Positions 54,409 through 63,783 are shown, counted from the stretch's first letter. The stretch is DNA of 64,000 bases from an uncultured Caulobacteraceae bacterium (GCA_903872075.1 CAIQJF010000043.1:27375-91374); one strand, 5' to 3'. Numbers and translations are program-made. The notes: generated by a model from the sequence alone, not told the origin.

Positions 54409-55770
54409 TCAAAGAGCCTGGCCCGCACGCGCCATGAGGGCGGCCAGCTTCCCATCCCAACCATACACGTCCGACCGGAACTGAAGCTGGTCGTGATCGT
54501 CCACGAAGGCCGTGCGATAGACCACCAAGACCGGCAAGGTCACCTTCAGAGGCGCCCGGACGGTGTCGGTCGCGATCAGTGTCGATTCGATCTTCATGGC
54601 CGGCCAGTCGGGATCCCCCGCCAGGATGCGCCTGGCGAGATTGGTAGGATCCTCAAGACGCATGCAACCGTGGCTGAGGGCCCGCCGGTCGCGCGCGAAC
54701 AGGCTGCGGACCGGGGTGTCGTGCAGGTACACGCCGAAAGCATTGCCGAGGTCGAACTTGATCTGCCCGAGCGCGCAATCGGGTCCAGGCAGCTGCTGCA
54801 GCCGCCCGCCCGGCCGCACCACGAAATGATGGCGGCTCATGTAACCCGGATCACGCCGGATCTTCGGCCAGATTTCCTTGGCGGCGATGGAAGGCGGCAC
54901 GTTCCAGGGAGGGTTGAACACCACCGCGGTCATATGGTCCGCGAACATGGGCGTGGCCTTGTCGGCGCGGCCGACGATCGCCCGCATGCTGAGGGGAGGC
55001 CCGGGCGGATCGAAGAACTCGAGCCGGGCGTCGGCGGTGTTGACCTCCACCCGACGCGCGGGAAGATCGCGCGGCGACCAACGCCAGCGTTCCAGATTCG
55101 CGCGGATCTGGGCGAGTCTTTCGGAGACGGGCATGTTCAGGGCCGCGAGCGTCGCCGCGCCGATCCGCCCGTCTTCCTCCAGGCCGTAACGCGCCTGGGC
55201 GCGCTTCACCGCCACCTGCAGGGCCGCGTCGAACAAGGAGCCGCTGGTCACGGCAACGGCAGGGTCCTCGACGACCAGGCGAGCCCTCAGCGCGGCGATC
55301 TGCGGGCCGGTCTCGCCGAGGGTCGGGCCGGTGAATTTGGGCAGGCTTGGCCAACCCCCGCGCGCCGCGATCGCGCGATAGCGCCCGTAGCCCCGCACCA
55401 GGGCCTTGTAGCGCGGGTCGGGTGGCGGCAGGTCCGCCAGCCAGGACGCCAGCCGGTCATTAGACACCGCCGCCGCAAAGCCAGGTGTGGGGTCGTAGGA
55501 CGCAGGCCGGACCGCCCAGTCGGCGGGAAAGCTGACGCCCGGCAACCGCTGGCCGTGCTGAGCCCTGGCGTAGGTCAGCAAGGCGTCGCGAAGCTGGCCG
55601 TTCCCCGGGGCGGACAGCCCTTGGTCAGGCGCCTTGGCCAGCGCCGCGGCGACGACAGCCACGGACGCGGCGGGAATCTCTGGTAGCGGCGGGGCAACTA
55701 CCGGCGATGCCCAGGCCACGCTCCGCATCAACGCGACAGCGGCCAGAAGAACCGGGAGAAACGCTCGCAT
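54409..55770 (-). CDS. L,D-transpeptidase family protein (YcbB/LdtD-like)
   Basis: 453 residues from the ATG at 55770 (signal MRAFLPVLLAAVALMRSVAW); a GTG at 55806 is in frame. A peptidoglycan-binding-type stretch occurs at about 170-225 (LFDAALQVAVKRAQARYGLE). The catalytic YkuD domain has HDTPVRSLFARDRRALSHGC with SHGCMRLEDP, giving the catalytic Cys. It forms 3-3 cross-links or attaches proteins to peptidoglycan. The DUF882 gene follows 63 bp downstream on the same strand, so the two are probably one unit. Confidence 0.9.
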   Translation of the reverse strand: MRAFLPVLLAAVALMRSVAWASPVVAPPLPEIPAASVAVVAAALAKAPDQGLSAPGNGQLRDALLTYARAQHGQRLPGVSFPADWAVRPASYDPTPGFAAAVSNDRLASWLADLPPPDPRYKALVRGYGRYRAIAARGGWPSLPKFTGPTLGETGPQIAALRARLVVEDPAVAVTSGSLFDAALQVAVKRAQARYGLEEDGRIGAATLAALNMPVSERLAQIRANLERWRWSPRDLPARRVEVNTADARLEFFDPPGPPLSMRAIVGRADKATPMFADHMTAVVFNPPWNVPPSIAAKEIWPKIRRDPGYMSRHHFVVRPGGRLQQLPGPDCALGQIKFDLGNAFGVYLHDTPVRSLFARDRRALSHGCMRLEDPTNLARRILAGDPDWPAMKIESTLIATDTVRAPLKVTLPVLVVYRTAFVDDHDQLQFRSDVYGWDGKLAALMARAGQAL

Positions 55771-55896
55771 AACCTTGGCTCCGCGCGGCCGTTTGACGAC
55801 GTCCACGACGGATCACCATGCCGCCTTTCCAGAGGGAAACGGAAGCGTCTTGGACGTCAGGCGGGCGGATCGAACACCACCGCGGCGCTGTCCGAC

Positions 55897-57021
55897 CTAG
55901 GGCGCCACCGAGCGCAGGAAGGCCGACAGTTCCGCCAGTCCCCCGGTCAGGGCGGCCGCGCTGTTGCCGAAGCCAATACGCACCGCCCCTTCCACCCCGA
56001 GCGCCGCGCCGGGCATCAGCAAGGCCCCGGTCTGCGACATCAACCGGGCGCAGAAGTCTTCGGACCCCATGGGCAGGTCATAGTGCAGCAGCGCTACGGT
56101 GCCCCCGGTCGGCCGCACCCAGGAGATCAGGGGTTCGCGCGCGATCCAATCGTCGAGCAGCGCGGCATTGGCCCGCACGATGCCGCGGTTGCGCCGCAGC
56201 AGGGCGTCGCGGTTCTCCAGGGCGATGGCGGCGAAATGGTCGTCGAGCATGCCGACGCTGATGGTGTTGTAGTCGCGGTGGATCGAGACCCGGTGCAGCA
56301 GCGCCTCGCCGGCCACGATCCAACCCAGGCGCAGCCCCGCCAGGGCGAAGGCCTTGGACATGCTGCCGACCGCGATGCCCTTCTCGTAGAGTTCAGCGAT
56401 CGAGGGCGTCAGCGTATCACTCGCCTGATCAACGCCACGATAGACCTCATCGCAGATCACCCAGGCCCCATTTCGGCTGGCGATTTCCACAAGGGCGCGC
56501 AACGCCGCCTCATCCATCACCGCCCCGGTGGGATTGTTCGGATTGGTCAGCGCGATCAGCCGCGTCCTGGGCGTAACCAGAGCCGCGAGTTCGTCGAGAT
56601 CGGGCAGATAGGCGTTCTCCCGGCGCAAGTGCAGGCGCTTGACGACCGCGCCGAAGCTTTCCGGGATCGAATAGTGCTGCTGATAGGTGGGGACGATGCA
56701 GACGACCTCGTCACCGGGTTCGATGAGCGTCTCGTACAGCAGGGCGTTCGCGCCCGCCGCGCCGTGCGTCACCAGCACCTCGTCGGCGTTCCGCCCCGGA
56801 TAGAGCGAGGCGATGGCCGTCCGCAGACGCTCCGACCCGGCGATCGCGCCGTAGGTCAGTTTCATCGGGAGCAGCTCGTCCAGGATCGTCTCGGTCTTGC
56901 CGGCGAGGCTAAGCAGATCGCGCAGTGTGATCGAGTCCACACAGCTTTCGGCCATGTTGAACCAGCAGCGTGTCTCGTTGGCGTTCATCCAGATCTCGAC
57001 GGCGAAATCCGCGATCTTCAT
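55897..57021 (-). CDS. PLP-dependent class I/II aminotransferase
   Basis: 374 residues. Fold type I aminotransferase: GAAGANALLYETL for cofactor binding, TNPNNPTGAVMDE, WVICDEVYRGVDQ, and the PLP lysine in VGSMSKAFALAGLRLGW, plus the carboxylate Arg in GAVRIGFGNSAAAL. An N-terminal ETRCWFNMAESCVDSIT is unlike AspC and closer to the branch annotated as capreomycidine synthase-like or unassigned. Its start overlaps the preceding ornithine-cyclodeaminase-family gene by four bases (ATGA), so the two products probably act on a common amino acid. Substrate unknown. Confidence 0.88.
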   Translation of the reverse strand: MKIADFAVEIWMNANETRCWFNMAESCVDSITLRDLLSLAGKTETILDELLPMKLTYGAIAGSERLRTAIASLYPGRNADEVLVTHGAAGANALLYETLIEPGDEVVCIVPTYQQHYSIPESFGAVVKRLHLRRENAYLPDLDELAALVTPRTRLIALTNPNNPTGAVMDEAALRALVEIASRNGAWVICDEVYRGVDQASDTLTPSIAELYEKGIAVGSMSKAFALAGLRLGWIVAGEALLHRVSIHRDYNTISVGMLDDHFAAIALENRDALLRRNRGIVRANAALLDDWIAREPLISWVRPTGGTVALLHYDLPMGSEDFCARLMSQTGALLMPGAALGVEGAVRIGFGNSAAALTGGLAELSAFLRSVAP

Positions 57022-57989
57022 GCTTGCGCCTCCTGGGCCTGGCGCGTGGCCGCGCGGTAAATGACGGTGGCCAGGGCGATGTCTTCCAGGCCAAGGCCAA
57101 TGGATCGGAAAAAGGCGTGGCGGGTCGGGTCACGCGGACCGGCCGCGCCCGCCACCAGTTCCGGCAGATCACCGACGATAGCCTCGGGCGACCAGCCGAG
57201 GCCGTGCTGCGCGATCACCATCTCGCCCGCGCTCAACGGCGCCGTGGCGCGATAGTCGCAATAGACATCCAGGCTTGCGAGCACCTCGGGCGGAATTTCG
57301 TGAGCGCGGGGGGCGTTGGTGCTGATCGAGGTAATCACGGCCGGTCGCGTCAAAGTCCTTGGGTCGAGCACCGGGCCGGCCGAGGAGGTGCAGAGCAGTA
57401 TGACATCCGCGTCCCGCGCCGCGGCCTCCACGCCGGAGACAATCGCGACGCGGGGATCGAGACCGGTGAAGCGGGAGAGAGCAGAGGCGGTCTTCGCCGC
57501 CACCGCCTCGGACGTGACCCGGATGCTCCGCCAGTCACGCAGCGGCAGCACGCGCCGCAGGTGCGCCTCCGCCACATCGCCCGTCCCAACGATTGTCAGG
57601 TCGCGCGCGCTGGCGTCCGCGATCAGATCCACCGCCAGCGCCGTGGTGGCCGCCGTGCGCTCGGTGGTCAGCCGCCTGGCGTCGCAGAGCATCAGCGGCT
57701 CGCCGGTCTCCGTCGACATCAGCAGGGTCCAGGCCGTGATGACCGGCCGCGGTTGCGCGACGATGTAGGGCGAAACCTTCACACCGAACGTCCCCTCCCC
57801 CGCCAGCACCCCGGCGTAGGTGATGAAGTCGCCGGCGTCGTTCGGGAACAGGGTCAGGCTTTGGGGCGGCTGGACGGCTGCGCCAGCGTGCAGGCCGGCG
57901 AACATGTCGCGCAGAGCCGCCGGCACATCCACCTCGCCGAGCAGGGCGAGCACTGCGGCGTCGTCGAGGATCGGCAGCATTCGGCTCAT
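57018..57989 (-). CDS. Ornithine cyclodeaminase / mu-crystallin family protein
   Basis: 323 residues from ATG at 57989; the frame runs on upstream without homology. OCD/mu-crystallin proteins bind NAD(P) and include ornithine cyclodeaminase, alanine dehydrogenase, ketimine reductases and Pyr2C/Pip2C reductases. Marks: GVKVSPYIV, TTALAVDLIADASARDLTIV before the Rossmann GTGDVAEAHLRRVLPL, and SISTNAPRAHEIPPEVLA. The PRPVITAWTLLMSTETGEPL segment is family-typical. It is the first gene of a two-gene unit with the aminotransferase. A reductase of a cyclic imine, with an aminotransferase supplying the precursor, is one reading; a deaminase is another. Confidence 0.88.
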   Translation of the reverse strand: MSRMLPILDDAAVLALLGEVDVPAALRDMFAGLHAGAAVQPPQSLTLFPNDAGDFITYAGVLAGEGTFGVKVSPYIVAQPRPVITAWTLLMSTETGEPLMLCDARRLTTERTAATTALAVDLIADASARDLTIVGTGDVAEAHLRRVLPLRDWRSIRVTSEAVAAKTASALSRFTGLDPRVAIVSGVEAAARDADVILLCTSSAGPVLDPRTLTRPAVITSISTNAPRAHEIPPEVLASLDVYCDYRATAPLSAGEMVIAQHGLGWSPEAIVGDLPELVAGAAGPRDPTRHAFFRSIGLGLEDIALATVIYRAATRQAQEAQA

Positions 57990-58110
57990 GGCGCGCACGA
58001 CTCCAGGCCCGCAACGAATGGCGGTCCAATGGGCTTTTAGACATTTCGTCGAGGACGGAAACGCACCGTCATTAAGGTTCTGGTGACCGAAGCACCTTTG
58101 ATTCGCCTCC

Positions 58111-58362
58111 ATGACCGCTGTTCGCCAGATGCCCAGATTCGACCATGGAGCCGCGCTCCGGGTTCCTCCCGCGCATGACGCCAAGGGCCGACGCGCCCTG
58201 TGGCTGTGGCTTGGCGACGGCGGCAGGCCTTTCGACGACCGCGGGGCCGTGCAGGTGTCCACCCATCATGGTGTCGCCGTCGCCCGGCCGGGCGACTGGA
58301 TCGTTCTGTCGGTGAGCGGCGACTTCCACGTCACCCGCTCCAGCGCCGGCTGGGACGCCTGA
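58111..58362 (+). CDS. Small protein, phage-like PGDWI motif
   Basis: 83 residues from the ATG at 58111. The second half, GAVQVSTHHGVAVARPGDWI then VLSVSGDFHVTRSSA, resembles the end of a small family often found in phages and plasmids (pattern VRTLEG...A.PGDWIIRGVKGEFYPC). The N-terminal part (PRFDHGAALRVPPAHD) has no recognised domain. Function unknown. It diverges from the OCD gene (121 bp) and converges with the carotenoid-oxygenase gene. It may be coding, but it is short. Confidence 0.55.
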   Translation: MTAVRQMPRFDHGAALRVPPAHDAKGRRALWLWLGDGGRPFDDRGAVQVSTHHGVAVARPGDWIVLSVSGDFHVTRSSAGWDA

Positions 58363-58389
58363 AACGCCCCAGCCTTTTCGCCTGAGACG

Positions 58390-59775
58390 TCAGGCCTGAC
58401 GCCAGTTGCCGTGGAAGCCGAAGGGCACGCGGCGGGGCATCCGGGCCGTGGCGATCGGGCCCGCCTCGACGTTCTGGGCGTCGAACACCAGGAACTCGCT
58501 GCGGTCCTCGGCGCCGCGATAGACCACGCCGACCATCCAGCCATCGCCCTCGGCCGCATCCGCCTTGCGCGGCACGAACACGAACTCGCCGGGCGTGTCG
58601 CCGACAGCGAATTCATAGGCCACCCGCTTGCCGGTAGAGAGGTCGACATGCGCCAGGGCGTCGAAGCCGCCGCGTGAGCGGCCCGTGCTGGCCGGAAACC
58701 AGCCGTGCCGATAGCCGAGGCCGGCATGGCGATCGTCTAGGCGCGGGAATTCCCCGGCCAGGTCGTCCAGCTGCGTCCGCTTGATGGCGTTCGAGTCGCC
58801 GGCGAGGTCGAAGGTCCAGCGCACCAGCACCGCCGCGGTGTCGTGGCCCCGGCTGCCGTCGGCGTTCGGGAACAGCGGCGCCACCGGGTATTCCATCACG
58901 TCGGCGTGGATCAGGTTTCCCTCCTCATAGGCGTTGAGGGGATGGAAGACATAGCAGGCCTCGGTCTCGAACCACCGGATCGTCTCGACACTGGCGTTGC
59001 GGGCCATGACGCCCACGAAAGCGCCCTTTTCGGGCTCCCAGGCATAGGGCGGCAGGCCGCTCATCGCCCGCGGCAGGCTGCCGGTCAGGGGCAGGATGGG
59101 GAACAGCACGTGGTTACGCGTGACCAGGAAGTCGTGCACCATCGAGCTGTAGGGCGCCTCGAAGTCATCCCGGCGCAGCACCTCGCCCGTGGCGCTGGTG
59201 ACGCCGTAGGAGCAGGTGTTGGTGAACGGCATCTGGCCCACTGAATAGCCGAACCAGACCATCTCGCCGGTCTCGGGGTCGAGCTTCGGGTGAGCCGTCA
59301 CCCGGTCTTTGTAGGGCGCCACATAGCCCTTGGACTCCAGGGTCAGGGGATCCATCTCGAAGGGCATGTGCCCCTCTTCCAGGGCCAGCAGTTTCCCGGC
59401 ATGCCAGACGATATTGGTGTTGGCGACGCCGCTGTCGGTCCCGAGAACCGACGGATCTGTGGTCATTGGGTTGCCGAACGTGCCGAACAGCTTGCGGCCG
59501 GCCGCGTGCTCGGCCCCCCACTTGGGCGTGCGCACATAGCGGTTGCGATAGCGAACCTTGCCGTTCTCCACGAAGAAGCCGTGGATCATCCCGTCGCCGC
59601 TGAACCAGTGGTAGTCGTCGTCCTGGTCGAACTGCGGATTGGCGCCGTTGCGATAGAACGCCCCGGCCAGATCCTTGGGCATGTCGCCCGTGACCGTCAT
59701 CTCGACGTCGACTTCGTCCCGCACGGGCGCATAGTTGCCGGCGAGAAAGGGATTGATGCGCTGCGATCCGTCCAT
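58390..59775 (-). CDS. Carotenoid oxygenase family protein (apocarotenoid or lignostilbene cleavage)
   Basis: 461 residues from ATG at 59775 with RBS GGAGGG; the upstream frame to 59838 is not conserved. The family uses Fe(II) held by four His to cleave C=C bonds. The ligands are seen in RVTAHPKLDPETGEM, SSMVHDFLVTRNHVLF, CYVFHPLNAYEEGNL and the final VPFGFHGNWR. The start FLAGNYAPVRDEV and FYRNGANPQF, YHWFSGDGMIHG is family-typical. Substrates are carotenoids, retinoids or stilbenes. A TetR gene diverges from it and a permease gene follows the TetR gene, so this is a self-contained module. Confidence 0.93.
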   Translation of the reverse strand: MDGSQRINPFLAGNYAPVRDEVDVEMTVTGDMPKDLAGAFYRNGANPQFDQDDDYHWFSGDGMIHGFFVENGKVRYRNRYVRTPKWGAEHAAGRKLFGTFGNPMTTDPSVLGTDSGVANTNIVWHAGKLLALEEGHMPFEMDPLTLESKGYVAPYKDRVTAHPKLDPETGEMVWFGYSVGQMPFTNTCSYGVTSATGEVLRRDDFEAPYSSMVHDFLVTRNHVLFPILPLTGSLPRAMSGLPPYAWEPEKGAFVGVMARNASVETIRWFETEACYVFHPLNAYEEGNLIHADVMEYPVAPLFPNADGSRGHDTAAVLVRWTFDLAGDSNAIKRTQLDDLAGEFPRLDDRHAGLGYRHGWFPASTGRSRGGFDALAHVDLSTGKRVAYEFAVGDTPGEFVFVPRKADAAEGDGWMVGVVYRGAEDRSEFLVFDAQNVEAGPIATARMPRRVPFGFHGNWRQA

Positions 59776-59797
59776 GGGAGCCCTCCGCTGTCTGATC

Positions 59798-59808
59798 TTA
59801 CGTTGTAA
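59798..59808. promoter_or_regulatory. TetR-type operator TTAC-N3-GTAA
   Basis: TTACGTTGTAA is a palindrome in the 89-bp gap between the divergent carotenoid-oxygenase and TetR genes. TTAC-N3-GTAA is a common core of TetR-family operators. Its place suggests that the TetR protein controls both directions. Confidence 0.55.
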
Positions 59809-59813
59809 ATTTA

Positions 59814-59840
59814 TGCCGCAAGGACTAGGTTGCCGCAAGG
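59814..59840. repeat. Direct repeat TGCCGCAAGG
   Basis: Two copies of TGCCGCAAGG at 59814-59823 and 59831-59840, 17 bp apart, in the same intergenic gap, just upstream of the TetR gene. Possible regulator half-sites or coincidence. Confidence 0.4.
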
Positions 59841-59864
59841 GGTAAGTGAGTAGCGTTCGCGCCT

Positions 59865-60503
59865 ATGCCGAAAAATCTTTCCGATACCGACATCGCCGCC
59901 TTCCGCGACCGCCTGTGCGACGCGGCGGAGCGCATGTTCGTGGAACTCGGCGCCGCCTCCGTGACCATCCGCCAACTGGCGGCTGCGGTGGGTGTCAGTC
60001 CGATGACGCCCTACCGCTACTTCAAGGACAAGGAAGCCATCCTGGCGGCCGTGCGCGCCCGCGCCTTCGACCGCCACGCCGACGTCCTTGAACACGCCTA
60101 CTATGACACCGCCCCGGAGGCCCGGCCCGGCGCCATCGCGGAAGCCTATATCAGCTTCGCCCTCGACTACCCCGAAGCCTACAAGCTGATGTTCGACATC
60201 GCCCAGCCCAACGAGGCGGACTACCCTGACCTGATCCGGGCCGGCGAGCGCTCGCGAAAGACCATGACCCTGCACCTCATGGACGAGATCGCCGCCGGAC
60301 GCATGACAGGCGATCCCACCTTCATCGCCCACATGTACTGGGCGGCGTTGCACGGCCCCCTGATGTTGGAATTCTCCGGCAAGCTGCCCAAGGGGATCAC
60401 CGCCCGCGCGCTGATCGGCGCTCTGCTGGTCACGCTCGATCGCGGGACGCTGAACTCCGATCGCCTGCTGCCGCTCGCGGAAGGTTTGTCGCCGGCCGCC
60501 TGA
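59865..60503 (+). CDS. TetR/AcrR family transcriptional regulator
   Basis: 212 residues. The helix-turn-helix is at about 20-65: AAERMFVELGAASVTIRQLA then AAVGVSPMTPYRYFKDKEAI. The C-terminal domain has the TetR_C_33-like ligand pocket (YISFALDYPEAYKLMFDIA). It is divergent from the carotenoid-oxygenase gene and 34 bp upstream of the permease gene, so it probably represses both until the substrate or an intermediate binds. Confidence 0.9.
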   Translation: MPKNLSDTDIAAFRDRLCDAAERMFVELGAASVTIRQLAAAVGVSPMTPYRYFKDKEAILAAVRARAFDRHADVLEHAYYDTAPEARPGAIAEAYISFALDYPEAYKLMFDIAQPNEADYPDLIRAGERSRKTMTLHLMDEIAAGRMTGDPTFIAHMYWAALHGPLMLEFSGKLPKGITARALIGALLVTLDRGTLNSDRLLPLAEGLSPAA

Positions 60504-60537
60504 TCGTGCCATGGAGACTCACCGAGCGGGGAGCTTC

Positions 60538-61842
60538 ATGGCGATATCTACGGCGACGGACAGACCGGGGATGACCCCCATGGGCCGCGTGCGGGCCATT
60601 CTAGGCGGCTCGGCCGGCAACTTGGTCGAATGGTACGACTGGTTCGCCTACGCCTCCTTCTCTCTCTATTTTGCCAAGACCTTCTTTCCCAAGGGCGATC
60701 AGACCGCACAGCTTCTTCAGACAGCCGCCATTTTCGCCGTCGGTTTCCTGGCCCGCCCCCTCGGCGCCTGGATCTTCGGCCTCTACGCCGACCGGGCCGG
60801 CCGCAAAGCGGCCCTGACGGTGTCGGTGGCTCTGATGTGCCTGGGCTCCCTCATGGTCGCGGTCGTCCCTGGCCACGCCGTAATCGGCGCCGCCGCGCCG
60901 GCGATCCTCACCCTCGCCCGCCTGTTGCAGGGCCTCAGCGTCGGCGGCGAATATGGCGCCAGCGCCACCTACATGTCTGAAATGGCCGGCAAACATCGCC
61001 GCGGCTTCTGGTCGTCCTTCCAGTTCGTCACCCTGATCGGCGGCCAGCTCTCCGCCTTGGCGGTGCTGATCGTCCTGCAACGCCTGCTGACCCCGGCGCA
61101 GCTCGGCGACTGGGGCTGGCGCATCCCGTTCGTGATCGGCGCGGCCTTGGCCGTCGTGGTGTTCGCCATCCAGATGGGGCTGGAGGAAAGCGCCTCTTTC
61201 GAGGCGGCCAAGGCCAGTCCCCTGCCCCGCTCCACCACGCTGGGCCTTTTCATGAAGCACCCGCGGGAGACCGCCGTGATCTTCGTTCTGACCTCCGGCG
61301 GCTCCCTCGCCTTCTATTGCTACACGACCTACATGCAGAAGTTCCTGACCAACAGCGGCCACTTCTCCAAGGATAGCGCGACCCTGATCACCGCCGGGTC
61401 CCTGGTGGTCTATCTGCTGGTGCAGCCCCTGCTGGGTCTCCTGGGCGACGTGATCGGCCGCACCCGCCTCATGGCGCTGGGCTTCACCCTCGGCGCCCTG
61501 ACCGTCTGGCCGATCATGACCACCATCGCCTCGACCCACAGCGCCCTGCTGGCCCTGGCCCTGATCTGCGCGGCGCTGGTGTTCCTCACCGGCTATACGG
61601 CGGTGAACGCCGTGGTGAAGGCCGAACTCTTCCCCACCCCGGTCCGCGCCCTGGGCGTCGCCCTGCCCTATGCCCTCGCCAACGCCGTCTTCGGCGGCAC
61701 CGCCGAATATGCCGCCCTGTGGTTCAAACAGGCCGGTCAGGAAGGCGGATTCTTCATCTATGTCGCCGCCATCATGGCGGTCGCGGCCGTGACCGCCTTC
61801 TTCATGGGCGACCCCAAGGGCCTGGGCCTCATCGACGACTGA
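60538..61842 (+). CDS. MHS-family MFS permease (KgtP/ShiA-like)
   Basis: 434 residues from the ATG at 60538 (GGGGAGC upstream); an ATG at 60511 is in frame. It is a twelve-segment metabolite:H+ symporter. Marks: GNLVEWYDWFAYASFSLYFA, ARPLGAWIFGLYADRAGRKA (the loop motif) and LLQGLSVGGEYGASATYMSE. Homologues import alpha-ketoglutarate, shikimate, proline or aromatic acids. It follows the TetR gene by 34 bp. In this setting it may import a substrate or product of the carotenoid-oxygenase module, which is inference. Confidence 0.9.
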   Translation: MAISTATDRPGMTPMGRVRAILGGSAGNLVEWYDWFAYASFSLYFAKTFFPKGDQTAQLLQTAAIFAVGFLARPLGAWIFGLYADRAGRKAALTVSVALMCLGSLMVAVVPGHAVIGAAAPAILTLARLLQGLSVGGEYGASATYMSEMAGKHRRGFWSSFQFVTLIGGQLSALAVLIVLQRLLTPAQLGDWGWRIPFVIGAALAVVVFAIQMGLEESASFEAAKASPLPRSTTLGLFMKHPRETAVIFVLTSGGSLAFYCYTTYMQKFLTNSGHFSKDSATLITAGSLVVYLLVQPLLGLLGDVIGRTRLMALGFTLGALTVWPIMTTIASTHSALLALALICAALVFLTGYTAVNAVVKAELFPTPVRALGVALPYALANAVFGGTAEYAALWFKQAGQEGGFFIYVAAIMAVAAVTAFFMGDPKGLGLIDD

Positions 61843-61868
61843 CGCCCAGGTTCACACCAGAGACACCC

Positions 61869-62522
61869 TCAGGCTGAGACGCCGACCCCGATGGGGCAGG
61901 TCACGCCCGTGCCGCCGATGCCGCAGTAGCCGTCCGGATTCTTGGCCAGGTACTGCTGGTGATAGTCCTCGGCGAAATAGAAGGTTCCGGCGGCGGCGAT
62001 CTCGGTGCTGATCGCCCCGCGGCCGGCCGAAGCCAAAGCCGCCTGATAGAGATCACGCGACTGGCGGGCCGCCGCCTCCTGCTCCGGCGAGACGGTGTAG
62101 ATTCCGGAGCGGTACTGCGTGCCGATGTCATTGCCCTGGCGCATGCCCTGGGTCGGATCATGGTTCTCCCAGAACGCCTTCAGCAGGGCCTCGTAGGAGG
62201 TGACGGACGGATCGAACACCACGCGCACGGCCTCGGTGTGGCCGGTGCGGCCGGTGCAGACCTCCTGATAAGTCGGATTGGGCGTGTAGCCGGCCACATA
62301 GCCCACCATCGTCACCCAGACACCCGGCAGCTGCCAGAACTTGCGCTCCACGCCCCAGAAACAGCCCATGGCGAAATCGGCGGTCTGGAAGCCGTCCGGA
62401 TAGGGGCCCTTCAGGGGGCGGCCGTTGATGAAGGACACCGCGGCGGTGGGGATCTCGACGCCCCGGCCCGGCAGGGCGGCCTCGCGGGTGACCATTTCGA
62501 CGGTTTTCCGGAAGAATGACAT
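61869..62522 (-). CDS. msrA: Peptide-methionine (S)-S-oxide reductase MsrA
   Basis: 217 residues. MsrA repairs oxidised methionine (S form). The catalytic [16 protein letters not shown] with Cys about 53, [22 protein letters not shown], and [20 protein letters not shown] are intact. C-terminal [20 protein letters not shown] holds resolving-type cysteines. The N-terminal [20 protein letters not shown] is not a signal peptide, so it is cytoplasmic. It is convergent with the permease gene, and the TPR gene lies upstream on the same strand. Confidence 0.96.
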   Translation of the reverse strand: MSFFRKTVEMVTREAALPGRGVEIPTAAVSFINGRPLKGPYPDGFQTADFAMGCFWGVERKFWQLPGVWVTMVGYVAGYTPNPTYQEVCTGRTGHTEAVRVVFDPSVTSYEALLKAFWENHDPTQGMRQGNDIGTQYRSGIYTVSPEQEAAARQSRDLYQAALASAGRGAISTEIAAAGTFYFAEDYHQQYLAKNPDGYCGIGGTGVTCPIGVGVSA

Positions 62523-62604
62523 AGGGGCCTCGCTGCGGATGAAGGGGCTAGATAGGGCTCGCCGGCGCCGATTTCCACCGGCGCGGAGGGTGTTTCCCTG
62601 AGAG

Positions 62605-63576
62605 TCAGGGGTTCGGGATCAGGTTCGCTTCCCAGTACTCGGCGGTTACAAGCGGCGAGACCTGTTTCGCGGCGCTCATGTCCGTGGCCGCTCCGCCGGC
62701 GTCGCCGCGCCCCTGCTTGGCCAGGCCGCGACCGAACAGCGCCGTGGCGTTCTTCGGATCCGCGGCGATCACCGTCTGGAAGTCGGCCAGCGCCCCGTTC
62801 AGGTCGTTTTCGATCAGCTTGATGATGGCCTGACCATTGCGCGCCTCGGGGTTGGCCGGATCGAGTGTCAGCGCCTGGGCGCAATCGCCTTCGGCGACGC
62901 CGAGGGCGTCGAGATTGGGGAGGCCGGGCCGCGCGGCGATAGCGATCTTCATCCGGCATCGCGCCGCCCACCGCCCCGGCTTCGCGGCGTCGACCTTCAG
63001 CGCCGCGTCGACATCTGAGAGCGCGGCCTTGTACTTCTTCTGGCGGGCGTAGGCGCCGCCGCGGTTGGTCAGGGCGGCGTCGAGCTTGGGGTTCTGCTTC
63101 AGGGCCGTGGAAAAGTCGGCCACTGCCTCGTCCACCTGGCCGAGGGTCAGCTTCGCCAGCCCCCGGTTGTTGAAGGCTTCCGCATAGATCGGTTGCAGGG
63201 CGATCGCCTGGCTGAAGTCCTGCACCGCCCGGGCCGGCATGGCCTTGCCGTCGCTGAACACCACGCCGCGGTTGTAATAATAGAGCGCCGAGCCGGGTTT
63301 CAGGGCGATGGCCTTGTTGAGATCGGTCAGGGCGAGGTCCCACTCCGCCAGTTGCATATGGGCGCGGGCGCGGTTGTTCAGCGCCACCGACTTCGCCCCG
63401 GGCGGCTCAAGCAGATTGTCGATCATCGAGGTGCAGGCCACCATCGCCGGGCTCGGCGCCCCGAAGGCGCAGGTCTGCAGCTTCTTGTCCCAGTCGTCGG
63501 CGCGCGCGGACGCCGCGCCCAACAGCGCCATGGCCGCGAGCGCGCCGCGCCAGCGATAGTCCTTGGCCTTCCCCAT
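62605..63576 (-). CDS. Secreted TPR-repeat protein
   Basis: 323 residues from the ATG at 63576 (an upstream in-frame start at 63648 lacks conservation). A signal peptide covers the first 26 residues ([17 protein letters not shown]). At least five TPR units follow, for example [59 protein letters not shown] and [18 protein letters not shown], so it is a periplasmic or outer-membrane protein-interaction scaffold. Its N-terminal [20 protein letters not shown] and CTSM suggest a disulfide. Partners are unknown. It is upstream of msrA on the same strand, with an 82-bp gap. Confidence 0.88.
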   Translation of the reverse strand: MGKAKDYRWRGALAAMALLGAASARADDWDKKLQTCAFGAPSPAMVACTSMIDNLLEPPGAKSVALNNRARAHMQLAEWDLALTDLNKAIALKPGSALYYYNRGVVFSDGKAMPARAVQDFSQAIALQPIYAEAFNNRGLAKLTLGQVDEAVADFSTALKQNPKLDAALTNRGGAYARQKKYKAALSDVDAALKVDAAKPGRWAARCRMKIAIAARPGLPNLDALGVAEGDCAQALTLDPANPEARNGQAIIKLIENDLNGALADFQTVIAADPKNATALFGRGLAKQGRGDAGGAATDMSAAKQVSPLVTAEYWEANLIPNP

Positions 63577-63725
63577 CGCCCAACCCCTGTCGAAGCCCGA
63601 GGGCGTCCGCCTCGCCGGAGAGACTACGCGCGATTGACCGCTATTCAATCACCTGGCGCGCGACCATCGACCATCTTCGCTTGTGGCCGGGCCTTCGATG
63701 CGTATATTGCGCGCCTTCCGCGCGG

Positions 63726-63771
63726 GGGGTCCTTAGACCCCGTCCGCACGCGTCGCCCCGGATTCGGGGCG
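63726..63771. other. Two hairpins upstream of tRNA-Ser
   Basis: GGGGTC-CTTA-GACCCC at 63726-63741 and CGCCCCG-GATT-CGGGGCG at 63754-63771 are two perfect stem-loops in the gap before the tRNA. They may be RNA-processing or transcription signals; GC-rich DNA gives some by chance. Confidence 0.4.
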
Positions 63772-63783
63772 CACGCTGGTGAT

